This document shows, one piece after another, positions 1 to 6,632 of a DNA stretch of 11,955 bases. The stretch covers positions 1 to 11,955 of the forward strand of contig JACRDZ010000056.1 in NCBI GenBank assembly GCA_016212735.1, read 5' to 3'. The DNA comes from Candidatus Firestoneibacteriota bacterium (GTDB lineage Bacteria; JACRDZ01). Each line of letters begins with the position of its first letter. Within the stretch, counting starts at the first letter, position 1. The notes under the pieces are model-generated. The model searched no databases. It saw nothing but the letters and a program-made list of their open reading frames with translations, and was not told the DNA's origin. The translations under genes were made by a program, and so were the position numbers.

Positions 1-1
1 C

Positions 2-364
2 GGCTCTAAACACTTCGTGAACAATTTACCTCCTTTAGCTATTAAAAAAATTATAGGAATGATGTCTATTGATATGGTTGGCAGCGGAAAAAACCTGTAT
101 GTAGGTAATATGCAGAGAAGCAATAACTGGTTTACTGAATGGATACGTTTTCAGGGATTAAGACTTGGATATCCTGTTTTCTTATTTAATGCTGGTGTTG
201 GCAGTGATCATATGGCTTTTGAAATAAAAGGGATACCAGTAGCATATATAGAATGGTATAAAGATAATAATTATCATACTAAAGAAGATACTTATGATAA
301 ATTACAAATACAAAATCTGGAAATAACTGGAGAAATAATTATTGCTTCTATATTAAATTTATAA
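2..364 (+). CDS. M28-family metallopeptidase, C-terminal fragment (5' end outside window)
   Basis: Reading frame open from the left edge to a TAA at 362-364, giving the last 120 residues of a longer protein. It looks like the C-terminal part of an M28 zinc aminopeptidase. Visible family signs are a GSKHF stretch at the edge, SIDMVG (bases 65-82), whose Asp at 71-73 matches the bridging-metal Asp of the family, GSDHMAF followed by GIPVAYIE, and YHTKEDTYD, whose His (275-277) matches the last metal ligand. The earlier ligands (the first His, the Asp and the Glu pair) would lie upstream, so activity, signal peptide and substrate cannot be judged. There is a GTG at 17-19, but homologous-looking sequence continues upstream of it, so I do not treat it as the start. 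It converges on moeA and the two coding regions share 6 bases. Confidence 0.82.
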   Translation, partial: GSKHFVNNLPPLAIKKIIGMMSIDMVGSGKNLYVGNMQRSNNWFTEWIRFQGLRLGYPVFLFNAGVGSDHMAFEIKGIPVAYIEWYKDNNYHTKEDTYDKLQIQNLEITGEIIIASILNL

Positions 365-1576
365 ATTATCTATAAGCTGTACTTCTACCACATCACCATT
401 CTTTGCACCATTACTGTCCTCTGGAAGGACAATTAATCCGTTGCTTCTTGTTAATGGTTTAAGCATATTTGACCCGTGCGGACCCTGTACAACAGCATAT
501 ATTTTACCCTCTTTGATATAAACTTTGCATCTTGCATAATATCTTATCCCGGATTTTTTGGAAATATCATTTTCTAAATATGCTAATATAGTTGGTAATG
601 ATAAATTCGTTTTTCCGCACATTTTAAACAAAGCAGGTCTTACAAATTGTTCAAAAGATACCATTGAAGATATTGGATTCCCTGGTAAACCGAATATGGG
701 TTTATTATCCCATACACAGAAAGCCAGAGGTTTTCCGGGTTTCATAGCTACTTTCCAGAATTTAAATTCTCCTCCTAAACTCTCCAGAGTATCTCTCACT
801 ACATCATATTTACCTACAGAAATACCACCTGTAGTAACAATTACATCTGCTTTTTTACCCATTACAAGATAATGCATCAGATCTTCTTTTGTATCTTGCG
901 CAATACCGAGATTTACAGGTATTCCTCCATATTTTGTAACCAGAGCTTCTAACATATAATTATTACTGCAGTGAATTTTACCTTTTGCAAGAGGAGAGTT
1001 TATATCAACGAGTTCATCTCCTGATGCTAAAATAGCAACAACTGGCTTTTTATTAACTTTTACATTTGTTTTTCCCAATGCTGCCAGAAGTCCAATATCA
1101 GAAGATTTAAGTAATATTCCTGATTCAAGAACTTTCTCGCCTTTTTTAGTATCTTCACCATTGAATCTTATATTATCGCCTTTTTTACCGGCAAAAAATA
1201 TTTTAACATACCCATGATCATCTGATAATATAGTATGTTCTACAATTACTACGCAATCCGCACGCTCAGGCATAAATGCACCTGTCATAATAAGAGATGC
1301 TTCCTGCGCATTTATATCTTTTTTAGGGAGATACCCTGCGGGTATATCATCAATGATCTTCAAACTAACTGGATTCTCTATTGAAGCAGATTTTATATCT
1401 TCACTTCTTACAGCATAACCGTCCATAGCAGAATTATTAAAAGGCGGGATATTAGTGTTTGCAATTATATCTTCTCTTAGAACTCTATTCCATGCTTCAT
1501 TCAGTGGAATTTCTTTATGAGGTAATATTGCAATATTTTCTAAAATGATATTTAATGCTTCTTCAACTTTGATCAT
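359..1576 (-). CDS. moeA: Molybdopterin molybdenumtransferase MoeA
   Basis: 405 residues, the usual MoeA length. MoeA inserts molybdate into adenylylated molybdopterin, the last step of molybdenum cofactor synthesis in the cytoplasm. Seen in order: the N-terminal domain with NNSAMDGYAV (residues 48-56; Asp52 matches E. coli Asp59), TGAFMPERADCVV (98-110), the MoCF-binding domain with ASGDELV (184-190), AQDTKE (226-231), TTGGISVGKYDVV (248-260; Asp258 matches the conserved catalytic-region Asp), GLPGNPISS (296-304), and a C-terminal beta domain from about 325. The ATG lies 4 bp after the rplQ stop. It has no good ribosome binding site (only a weak GAG inside the rplQ end), so translation probably depends on coupling to rplQ. 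Its place as tail of a ribosomal operon is unusual. Fusion with MogA is absent. A paralogous role, for example in tungsten cofactor use, cannot be excluded. Confidence 0.96.
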   Translation of the reverse strand: MIKVEEALNIILENIAILPHKEIPLNEAWNRVLREDIIANTNIPPFNNSAMDGYAVRSEDIKSASIENPVSLKIIDDIPAGYLPKKDINAQEASLIMTGAFMPERADCVVIVEHTILSDDHGYVKIFFAGKKGDNIRFNGEDTKKGEKVLESGILLKSSDIGLLAALGKTNVKVNKKPVVAILASGDELVDINSPLAKGKIHCSNNYMLEALVTKYGGIPVNLGIAQDTKEDLMHYLVMGKKADVIVTTGGISVGKYDVVRDTLESLGGEFKFWKVAMKPGKPLAFCVWDNKPIFGLPGNPISSMVSFEQFVRPALFKMCGKTNLSLPTILAYLENDISKKSGIRYYARCKVYIKEGKIYAVVQGPHGSNMLKPLTRSNGLIVLPEDSNGAKNGDVVEVQLIDNL

Positions 1577-1580
1577 ATAT

Positions 1581-1931
1581 TTATACTAACTCAAACAAGG
1601 ACAATGAAGCGTTATCCCCTTTGCGATAACCAAGTTTTAATATGCGTGTATACCCGCCATTACGGTCACGATAACGAGGAGCAATATTCTCAAACAATTT
1701 TTTTACTGCAACTTTATTATTTATTATTTTCATCGCTTCGCGTCTTGAATGCAAATCGCCTAATTTAGCAATAGTAATTAACTTTTCTGCCAGACGTCTT
1801 GCTTCTTTAGATTTCTGGTCTGTTGTAATTATTCTTTCTCTTTCAAATAAGGCGATAACCAAATTTTTTAATAAAGCTTTCCGATGAGATGAATCTACAT
1901 TTAGCTTTCTGCCTTTTAACCTATGCCTCAT
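1581..1931 (-). CDS. rplQ: 50S ribosomal protein L17
   Basis: 116 residues, matching the family length (about 115-130). L17 binds 23S rRNA near the exit side of the large subunit. The family start pattern is clear: MRHRLKGRKL, then SSHRKALLKNL, then ITTDQKSKEARRLAEKLITIAK, and the C-terminal GGYTRILKLGYRKGDNA. A longer frame opens at a TTG (1952), but the ATG at 1929-1931 begins exactly where other L17 proteins begin and has AAGGAG 9 bases upstream (1941-1946), so I choose it. With this start, rplQ overlaps the end of rpoA by 11 bp and its ribosome binding site sits in rpoA codons, which suggests translational coupling. Confidence 0.97.
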   Translation of the reverse strand: MRHRLKGRKLNVDSSHRKALLKNLVIALFERERIITTDQKSKEARRLAEKLITIAKLGDLHSRREAMKIINNKVAVKKLFENIAPRYRDRNGGYTRILKLGYRKGDNASLSLFELV

Positions 1932-2940
1932 TCTGGGAATCTCCTTTCTCAATCTTAATAAGCTTACCAGTACTGTCGAACTTCATATCAAAAGAAAGGC
2001 CCATATTCTTAAGTATATCTTTTATTTCCGTTAAAGATTTTCTTCCAAAATTTCTGAATTTCAACATTTCATTTTCAGAACGCTGTACTAAATCTCTTAT
2101 GATTTTAATATTTGATGCTTTAAGACAATTATACGACCTTACAGATAATTCAAGTTCATCTACGCTCTTATTTAATAATTCATTAAGCTTATCTTCTTCT
2201 TCTTTTTCTACTTTAACTTCTTCTTCCTCAGGTTCTTCTTCCATACACATAAATACACCTAAATGATCTTTTAAAATTTTTGCTGAAAATGCAACCGCGT
2301 CTTCAGGTGAAACACTTCCATTAGTCCATACTTCTAATAATAAACGATCATAATCTGTACGCTGCCCAACACGTGTATTTTCAACATTATAAGTAACTTT
2401 ATTTACAGGTGAATACATAGCATCTATTGGGATAACACCTATCACTTTATCCTGTTTTTTCTTTCTTTCAGTAGGGACATATCCTCTACCGCGTGTAACT
2501 TCTAATTCTATATTTATCTTTGCATCTTCATTTAAAGTCAATATATGCAGATCTGGATTTAAAACTTCAATATTAGAAGAACATTTAATATCTAACGCCT
2601 TAATTTCTTTAGCTCCTTCTGCAGCAATATATAATTTTTCTGGACCATTTCCATACATTTTAACAACAATTTTTTTAATATTAAGTATCAGTTCTACTGT
2701 ATCTTCTACAACACCTGGAATTGAAGAAAATTCATGAAGTGCTCCATCAATTTTAATAGAACTTACAGCTGCTCCAGGTAATGAAGATAAAAGAATTCTA
2801 CGCAAAGAATTACCAATTGTAACACCATATCCGCTTTCTAAGGGTTCTACAACAAACTTTGCATAATTCTGTGAAATATCAGCATTTTTTTGTATAAGTC
2901 TTTTAGGTTTTTCCATGCTTCGCCATTTTTGTTCTTTCAT
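1921..2940 (-). CDS. rpoA: DNA-directed RNA polymerase subunit alpha
   Basis: 339 residues, typical for alpha. The alpha dimer nucleates RNA polymerase assembly and its C-terminal domain contacts UP elements and activators. The N-terminal domain (about 10-232) carries GYGVTIGNSLRRILLSS (38-53), the assembly surface, and RGRGYVPTERKK (150-161). The C-terminal domain (about 253-320) carries ELSVRSYNCLKA, whose Arg268 matches the DNA-contacting E. coli Arg265, and FRNFGRKSLTEIK. The linker (about 234-250) is strongly acidic, nearly all Glu. The ATG at 2938-2940 has AAGGAGG at 2954-2960, 13 bases upstream, a little far. A Met at residue 9 is possible, but the KWRSMEKPKRL stretch looks like the normal alpha N-terminus, so I keep the first. 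It lies 77 bp behind rpsD. Confidence 0.98.
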   Translation of the reverse strand: MKEQKWRSMEKPKRLIQKNADISQNYAKFVVEPLESGYGVTIGNSLRRILLSSLPGAAVSSIKIDGALHEFSSIPGVVEDTVELILNIKKIVVKMYGNGPEKLYIAAEGAKEIKALDIKCSSNIEVLNPDLHILTLNEDAKINIELEVTRGRGYVPTERKKKQDKVIGVIPIDAMYSPVNKVTYNVENTRVGQRTDYDRLLLEVWTNGSVSPEDAVAFSAKILKDHLGVFMCMEEEPEEEEVKVEKEEEDKLNELLNKSVDELELSVRSYNCLKASNIKIIRDLVQRSENEMLKFRNFGRKSLTEIKDILKNMGLSFDMKFDSTGKLIKIEKGDSQNEA

Positions 2941-3017
2941 TATATTTATCGTCCCTCCTTGATTAATTAAATTTATAAATATAAACTAACATTAAACTAC
3001 TTTCCGATATATTTTAA

Positions 3018-3644
3018 CTATTTAGAATATAATTCTATAACCAATTTTTCCTGTATATCTAAAATAACATCTTCACGGGTTGGTATAGATTTAATCTTTC
3101 CAGTTAATTTTTCTGTATCAATTTCTAACCAGGATGGAAGCGCTAAACGCTGAGAAAATTTTAAACTATTGGAAAATACTTCCAGTTTTTTGCTTCTTTC
3201 TGCTATGGAAATTATATCATTAACTTTTACTAAAAATGATGGGATATTAACTTTACGATTATTTACTTTTATGTGCCCATGGAGTATTAATTGTCTTGCC
3301 TGTGCACGTGTTAATGCTAAACCCATTCTATATATAACATTATCCAGTCGGCGTTCAAGTTTTTCTAAAAGATTTTTACCTGTAACTCCCTTTTTCTTTG
3401 AAGCTTCAAAAAAATATTTAGAAAATTGTCTTTCCAAAATCCCATAGTATCTTCTTAATTTTTGTTTTTCTCTAAGTTGTACAGCGTAATCTGTTAATTT
3501 TACTTTGTTTTGTCCATGCTGGCCAGGTTGATATGTTCTTCTATCAAGAGCACATTTATCTTTAAAACATCTATCACTTTTTAAAAATAACTTCATTCCT
3601 TCTCGCCGGCAGAATCTACAGACAGCTTCAGTATATCTTGCCAT
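3018..3644 (-). CDS. rpsD: 30S ribosomal protein S4 (zinc-binding form)
   Basis: 208 residues, normal for bacterial S4. S4 is a primary 16S rRNA binder that starts assembly of the 30S body; in several bacteria it also represses its own operon. The N-terminus keeps four cysteines, Cys9, Cys12, Cys26 and Cys31, so this is the zinc-containing form. RRTYQPGQHGQ (35-45) follows, then the S4 RNA-binding domain (about 95-160) with RRLDNVIYRMG, TRAQARQLILHGHIKVN. The ATG (3642-3644) has AAGGGAGG at 3658-3665. Upstream, between it and rpsK, is a 91-bp spacer holding a palindromic repeat. An autoregulatory leader was looked for but none is evident. Confidence 0.98.
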   Translation of the reverse strand: MARYTEAVCRFCRREGMKLFLKSDRCFKDKCALDRRTYQPGQHGQNKVKLTDYAVQLREKQKLRRYYGILERQFSKYFFEASKKKGVTGKNLLEKLERRLDNVIYRMGLALTRAQARQLILHGHIKVNNRKVNIPSFLVKVNDIISIAERSKKLEVFSNSLKFSQRLALPSWLEIDTEKLTGKIKSIPTREDVILDIQEKLVIELYSK

Positions 3645-3670
3645 TTTTTGATTTTAACCTCCCTTGTTTT

Positions 3671-3726
3671 GTTCAAAGTTCAAAGTTCAAAATTCAATGT
3701 TAACAATAGAACATTGAACTTTGAAC
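3671..3726. repeat. Heptad tandem repeat with hairpin between rpsK and rpsD
   Basis: GTTCAAA occurs three times in tandem at 3671-3691, followed by the variant ATTCAAT. A right arm at 3710-3726 is the reverse complement of 3685-3701 with 16 of 17 bases matching, leaving an 8-base loop (3702-3709). The right arm reads in the same 7-base steps. It lies between the rpsK stop (3736) and the rpsD ribosome binding site (3658-3665), so it is transcribed within the operon. There is no T-run of terminator type on the minus strand after the stem. It looks like an intergenic repeat unit and not a conserved regulatory leader. Confidence 0.8.
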
Positions 3727-3735
3727 ATTTCTTAA

Positions 3736-4179
3736 TTACACTCTTCTCTTTTTAGGTGGACGACAACCATTATGCGGAATAGGTGTCACATCTTTAATCA
3801 TGCTTATTGACAAACCTGCCGCCTGTATAGCTCTAATTGCAGCTTCTCTACCTGCACCAGGACCTTTTACATATACTTCAACTTTATGCATGCCAGATTC
3901 CATTGCTTTTTTTGCTGCAACTTCAGCCGCTTTTTGAGCAGCAAAAGATGTACTTTTTCTAGCTCCTGTAAATCCAGCTGCTCCTGCACTACCCCAGGTA
4001 ATCACATTACCTTCCATATCGCTTATAGCAATAAGTGTATTATTAAAAGTTGCTTGTATATGTGCTACCCCTTCTCTTACAGATTTTTTCTCTTTTTTCT
4101 TAGGGGTTTTCTCCTTCCTGGCTTTCTCTGTATCCTTCTCTGTATCCTTCTCTTTAGATTTTTCTGTTTCTGAAGCCAC
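3736..4179 (-). CDS. rpsK: 30S ribosomal protein S11 with charged N-terminal extension
   Basis: 147 residues, about 18 more than the usual bacterial S11 (near 129). S11 sits on the 30S platform and helps form the mRNA exit region near the anti-Shine-Dalgarno helix. The core is plain: [18 protein letters not shown] (38-55), [12 protein letters not shown], and the C-terminal [13 protein letters not shown]. The first 35 or so residues are only Lys, Glu, Asp, Thr, Arg and Ser types, including KDTEKDTEK coded by a 12-bp tandem repeat. The start is a GTG (4177-4179) with a strong AAAGGAGGA 6 bases upstream, and there is no comparable site further in, so the extension seems to be made. It lies 61 bp behind rpsM. 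Confidence 0.96.
   Translation of the reverse strand: MASETEKSKEKDTEKDTEKARKEKTPKKKEKKSVREGVAHIQATFNNTLIAISDMEGNVITWGSAGAAGFTGARKSTSFAAQKAAEVAAKKAMESGMHKVEVYVKGPGAGREAAIRAIQAAGLSISMIKDVTPIPHNGCRPPKKRRV
4125..4148. repeat. 12-bp tandem repeat inside the rpsK N-terminus
   Basis: TCTCTGTATCCT is present twice in perfect tandem (4125-4136 and 4137-4148), with a partial third copy starting at 4149 (TCTCTT). On the coding strand each copy is four codons, so the repeat adds the residues KDTE in frame. Copy number could vary without breaking the gene. Confidence 0.85.
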
Positions 4180-4185
4180 TAAAAA

Positions 4186-4194
4186 TCCTCCTTT
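4186..4194 (-). promoter_or_regulatory. Ribosome binding site that fixes the GTG start of rpsK
   Basis: On the minus strand this reads AAAGGAGGA, 6 bases before the GTG at 4177-4179. It is one of the strongest sites in the window and decides that the charged extension of S11 is translated from a non-AUG codon. Confidence 0.8.
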
Positions 4195-4240
4195 AATATA
4201 ATATAAATCTATTATAAAAATAAAAGCTAATAATTAACCT

Positions 4241-4621
4241 TTATTTTACTTGTTTTTTTCTGACAATTCCAATAGTTTTACGTTTACCCTTTCGTGTACG
4301 TGCATTTGTTTTTGTCCTTTGTCCTCTAACAGGTAATCCTCTTCTATGACGTATTCCGCGATAACAACCTATATCCATAAGACGTTTAATATTTATAGCT
4401 ATTTCACTACGTAAAACACCTTCAACCTTATGATCTTTTTCGATAATTGTACGAATACGATTTACTTCTTCTTCTGTTAAAGTTTTTACACGTGTATCAG
4501 GATTAACATTTGCTTTCTTCAAAACTTCATTAGAAAGAGAACGCCCTATACCAAAAATATAAGTTAAAGCAATCTCTATTCTTTTTTCTCTGGGTAAATC
4601 AATTCCAGCAATTCTTGCCAT
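4241..4621 (-). CDS. rpsM: 30S ribosomal protein S13
   Basis: 126 residues, typical. S13 lies in the 30S head, contacts the P-site tRNA with its basic tail and bridges to the 50S subunit. Visible: [21 protein letters not shown] start, the YIFGIGRS segment, [21 protein letters not shown] (the family signature, about residues 82-102) and a basic tail with [12 protein letters not shown]. The ATG has GGGAGG close upstream, which begins right at the rpmJ stop; the gap to rpmJ is 12 bp. Confidence 0.98.
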   Translation of the reverse strand: MARIAGIDLPREKRIEIALTYIFGIGRSLSNEVLKKANVNPDTRVKTLTEEEVNRIRTIIEKDHKVEGVLRSEIAINIKRLMDIGCYRGIRHRRGLPVRGQRTKTNARTRKGKRKTIGIVRKKQVK

Positions 4622-4633
4622 TTATTTCCTCCC

Positions 4634-4747
4634 TTATTTCTGCCTTTGTTTGTGACGTGGATTTTCACAAATTACTCTTAATACTCTTTTTCTTTTTACC
4701 ATCTTGCATTTTTCACAAATCGGTTTTACCGATGTTCTGACTTTCAT
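4634..4747 (-). CDS. rpmJ: 50S ribosomal protein L36 (zinc-binding form)
   Basis: A 37-residue gene, the normal length. It begins [15 protein letters not shown] and ends with a basic tail after [11 protein letters not shown]. The zinc ligands Cys11, Cys14, Cys27 and His32 are all present, so this is the zinc-binding form of L36. L36 binds 23S rRNA near the peptidyl-transferase side of the large subunit. The ATG (4745-4747) is preceded by AAGGGGAT. It sits 17 bp after infA and 12 bp before rpsM, which is the standard place for rpmJ in operons of this type. Confidence 0.97.
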   Translation of the reverse strand: MKVRTSVKPICEKCKMVKRKRVLRVICENPRHKQRQK

Positions 4748-4764
4748 TTTCTTATCCCCTTTTA

Positions 4765-4983
4765 TTATTTAAATCTATAAATAATCCGGCCTCTTGTCAA
4801 ATCATAAGGCGATAATTCAAGAGTAACCTTATCTCCAGGTAAAATTCTAATAAAATTCATTTTCATTTTACCAGAAATATGAGCTAATACCTTATGTCCA
4901 TTTTCAAGCTGAACTTTAAACATAGCATTTGGTAAAGATTCCATAACAACGCCTTCTACTTCAATAGCATCCTTTTTTGACAT
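4765..4983 (-). CDS. infA: Translation initiation factor IF-1
   Basis: 72 residues, the exact usual size. IF-1 is a single OB-fold (S1-like) protein that occupies the 30S A site during initiation. The family sequence is clear: [36 protein letters not shown] in the middle, [22 protein letters not shown] at the end, then the terminal YRFK. The ATG (4981-4983) has AGGGGA about 7 bases upstream. It follows map by 37 bp and precedes rpmJ by 17 bp. Confidence 0.98.
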   Translation of the reverse strand: MSKKDAIEVEGVVMESLPNAMFKVQLENGHKVLAHISGKMKMNFIRILPGDKVTLELSPYDLTRGRIIYRFK

Positions 4984-5020
4984 TTTATTCCCCTATTAAA
5001 ATATCTTTCACCAAATTACT

Positions 5021-5773
5021 TTAAATAAATTTAGTTAATACTTCCGGCCCATCTTCTGTAATAGCCACTGTATGTTCAAAATGGCATGACAGGCTACCAT
5101 CCTTTGTTGCAACAGTCCATTTATCAGGTAAAACCTTCACCTCATAACTTCCAATATTTATCATCGGTTCAATAGCAAATACCATACCAGCTTTTAATCT
5201 AGGGCCCGTTCCTGGTTCTCCAAAATTCGGGATTTGAGGTTGTTCATGCATTTTTGTTCCAATACCATGCCCTACAAAATCTCTTACTGGCGAAAATCCA
5301 AATTTCTTAACATAACTTTCAATTGCATTTGAAATATCAAAAAGTCTGTTATTGACTATAGTTTTTTCAATAGCAATATCTAAAGATTTTTTCGTTACTT
5401 CAATAAGTAATGCAGCTTCTTTTGATATTTCTCCAACCGGATAAGTAAATGCTGCATCCCCATAATAACCGTTTTTATATACTCCAACATCTATACCTAT
5501 TATATCTCCAGATTCAAGAATTCTTTTATTATCCGGAATACCATGTACTACTTCAGAATTTATAGAAGCACAGATTCCATGATTATATCCTGGAACTTTT
5601 TTAAAAGCTGCTATTGCATTTTTTCTATTGATATATTCCTCAGCAAATAAATTTAATTCTCCTGTACTCACACCAGGTTTAATGTATTTTTCGATCTCTA
5701 TTAAAACTTCAGCAGTTATCTTTCCGCTTTCCCGCATATAATCTATTTCTTGCCGGGATTTAATAACAATCAT
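5021..5773 (-). CDS. map: Methionine aminopeptidase, type I
   Basis: 250 residues, the usual size of the short type Ia enzyme, with no N-terminal zinc-finger or SH3-like extension. It removes the initiator methionine from new proteins after deformylation. The five metal ligands are all present: Asp95 (GIDVG), Asp106 (GDAAFT), His169 (GHGIG), Glu202 (FAIEPM) and Glu233 (FEHTVA). Catalytic-site His77 (VVHGIP) and His176 (KMHEQP) are also kept. The ATG lies 5 bp after the adk stop, and its ribosome binding site is weak (GGAAAA inside the adk end), so it is probably coupled to adk translation. Pairing of adk and map is common in operons of this layout. Confidence 0.98.
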   Translation of the reverse strand: MIVIKSRQEIDYMRESGKITAEVLIEIEKYIKPGVSTGELNLFAEEYINRKNAIAAFKKVPGYNHGICASINSEVVHGIPDNKRILESGDIIGIDVGVYKNGYYGDAAFTYPVGEISKEAALLIEVTKKSLDIAIEKTIVNNRLFDISNAIESYVKKFGFSPVRDFVGHGIGTKMHEQPQIPNFGEPGTGPRLKAGMVFAIEPMINIGSYEVKVLPDKWTVATKDGSLSCHFEHTVAITEDGPEVLTKFI

Positions 5774-5778
5774 TATTA

Positions 5779-6426
5779 TTATTTTCCATTTATTTTTTTT
5801 ATCAGGGAGTTAAAAATCTCGTCCATATCACCATTTCCGTTTATTATTCTAAGATTCCCTTTACTGTTGTAGTAATCTTTTAAACAACTTGTTTGTTCAT
5901 GATATACTTTTAGTCTTTTTTTTATAGTTTCTTCTTTATCATCATCTCGCTGATAAAGTTCACCATTGCATACATCGCATATATTTGGTTTTCTAGACGG
6001 TTTAAAATCTATATGATAGCCTACACCGCATAATTTACAAATTCTTCTACCAGATAATCTTTTTATTAAAACATCATCTTTTACTTCTAAACTTACTACT
6101 CTATCTATTTTCCTATTCTGAGATTCCAGTATATTACTTAGTACCTCTGCTTGAGATAAAGTGCGTGGGAATCCATCCAGAATAAAACCATTATTACAAT
6201 CTTCTTTTTCGATTCTCTCTCTTATTATATTTACAACAACTTCGTCAGGGACCAATAGCCCCTTATCCATAAATTGCTTGGCTTGTATTCCAAGTGCTGT
6301 TTTTCTTTTAACAGATTCTCTTAATATATCACCTGTAGAAATTTGTGGTATACTGTATTTTATGCCGATTTTCTGACCTTGAGTCCCTTTTCCACTTCCT
6401 GGTGCACCAAGTAAAATCAGGTTCAT
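5779..6426 (-). CDS. adk: Adenylate kinase (long form with Cys4 zinc lid)
   Basis: 215 residues, the long bacterial form. It catalyses ATP + AMP to 2 ADP in the cytoplasm. Seen: the P-loop GAPGSGKGT (residues 7-15), the AMP-binding STGDILR (30-36), the DGFPRTLSQAE segment (84-94), and the LID domain with Cys130, Cys133, Cys150 and Cys153, a complete four-cysteine zinc site. The LID also holds GRRIC and QRDDDKEETIKKRL, which carry the conserved Arg residues. The ATG (6424-6426) has AAGGAA about 7 bases upstream. The palindromic element at 6453-6616 ends only 26 bp upstream of this start, so adk mRNA carries a large hairpin just ahead of the ribosome binding site. Confidence 0.98.
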   Translation of the reverse strand: MNLILLGAPGSGKGTQGQKIGIKYSIPQISTGDILRESVKRKTALGIQAKQFMDKGLLVPDEVVVNIIRERIEKEDCNNGFILDGFPRTLSQAEVLSNILESQNRKIDRVVSLEVKDDVLIKRLSGRRICKLCGVGYHIDFKPSRKPNICDVCNGELYQRDDDKEETIKKRLKVYHEQTSCLKDYYNSKGNLRIINGNGDMDEIFNSLIKKINGK

Positions 6427-6452
6427 TCTACAGTTCCTTTTATTAAATCCTT

Positions 6453-6616
6453 AGAGCCTATCCCGTTATCAATTTTCTACTGCGGTCGGCTGCAAAGCTT
6501 ATATGCTTCGTTCTCGGAATAAAATGTACTGCTGAAGAGTACGTTTTACTCCTGCGGCCTTGCCTATAAGTTTTTCGCTCGACCTCGTTACGAAAATTGA
6601 TAACGGGATAGGCTCT
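6453..6616. repeat. 164-bp palindromic element with 25-bp inverted ends, between secY and adk
   Basis: The ends 6453-6477 and 6592-6616 are perfect 25-base inverted copies, beginning AGAGCCTATCCC on each outer side. Inside, symmetric pairs continue about the same centre: GGTCG (6484-6488) with CGACC (6580-6584), CTTATA (6498-6503) with TATAAG (6565-6570), and a 13-base stem 6518-6530 with 6538-6550 around a 7-base loop (6531-6537), broken by one mismatch and one wobble. So the whole element can fold as one long hairpin. TTAG at 6451-6454 and 6616-6619 could be a target duplication, although it partly overlaps the ends. Base composition is clearly richer in GC than the flanks. No transposase is encoded, so this is a MITE-like or REP-like unit. 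It starts 16 bp after the secY stop. Confidence 0.88.
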
Positions 6617-6632
6617 TAGTTCAAATTTATTA

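Noticed and set aside
558..872. Plus-strand open frame inside moeA
   Set aside because: Lies wholly antisense to a clear moeA reading frame and resembles no family; a shadow of the real gene.
1889..2266. Plus-strand open frame over rplQ and rpoA
   Set aside because: Serine- and leucine-rich translation of the strand opposite the acidic rpoA linker; composition artefact.
3671..3726. Heptad repeats considered as a CRISPR array
   Set aside because: Units are 7 bases with no spacers; nothing of CRISPR size or layout occurs in the window.
3886..4173. Plus-strand Cys/Phe-rich open frame antisense to rpsK
   Set aside because: Mirror of the Lys/Glu-rich S11 codons; no start signal and no known family.
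6453..6616. Palindrome read as a transcription terminator between secY and adk
   Set aside because: There is no run of T after the stem on the minus strand, the stem is far longer than a normal terminator, and essential genes downstream have no clear promoter of their own.
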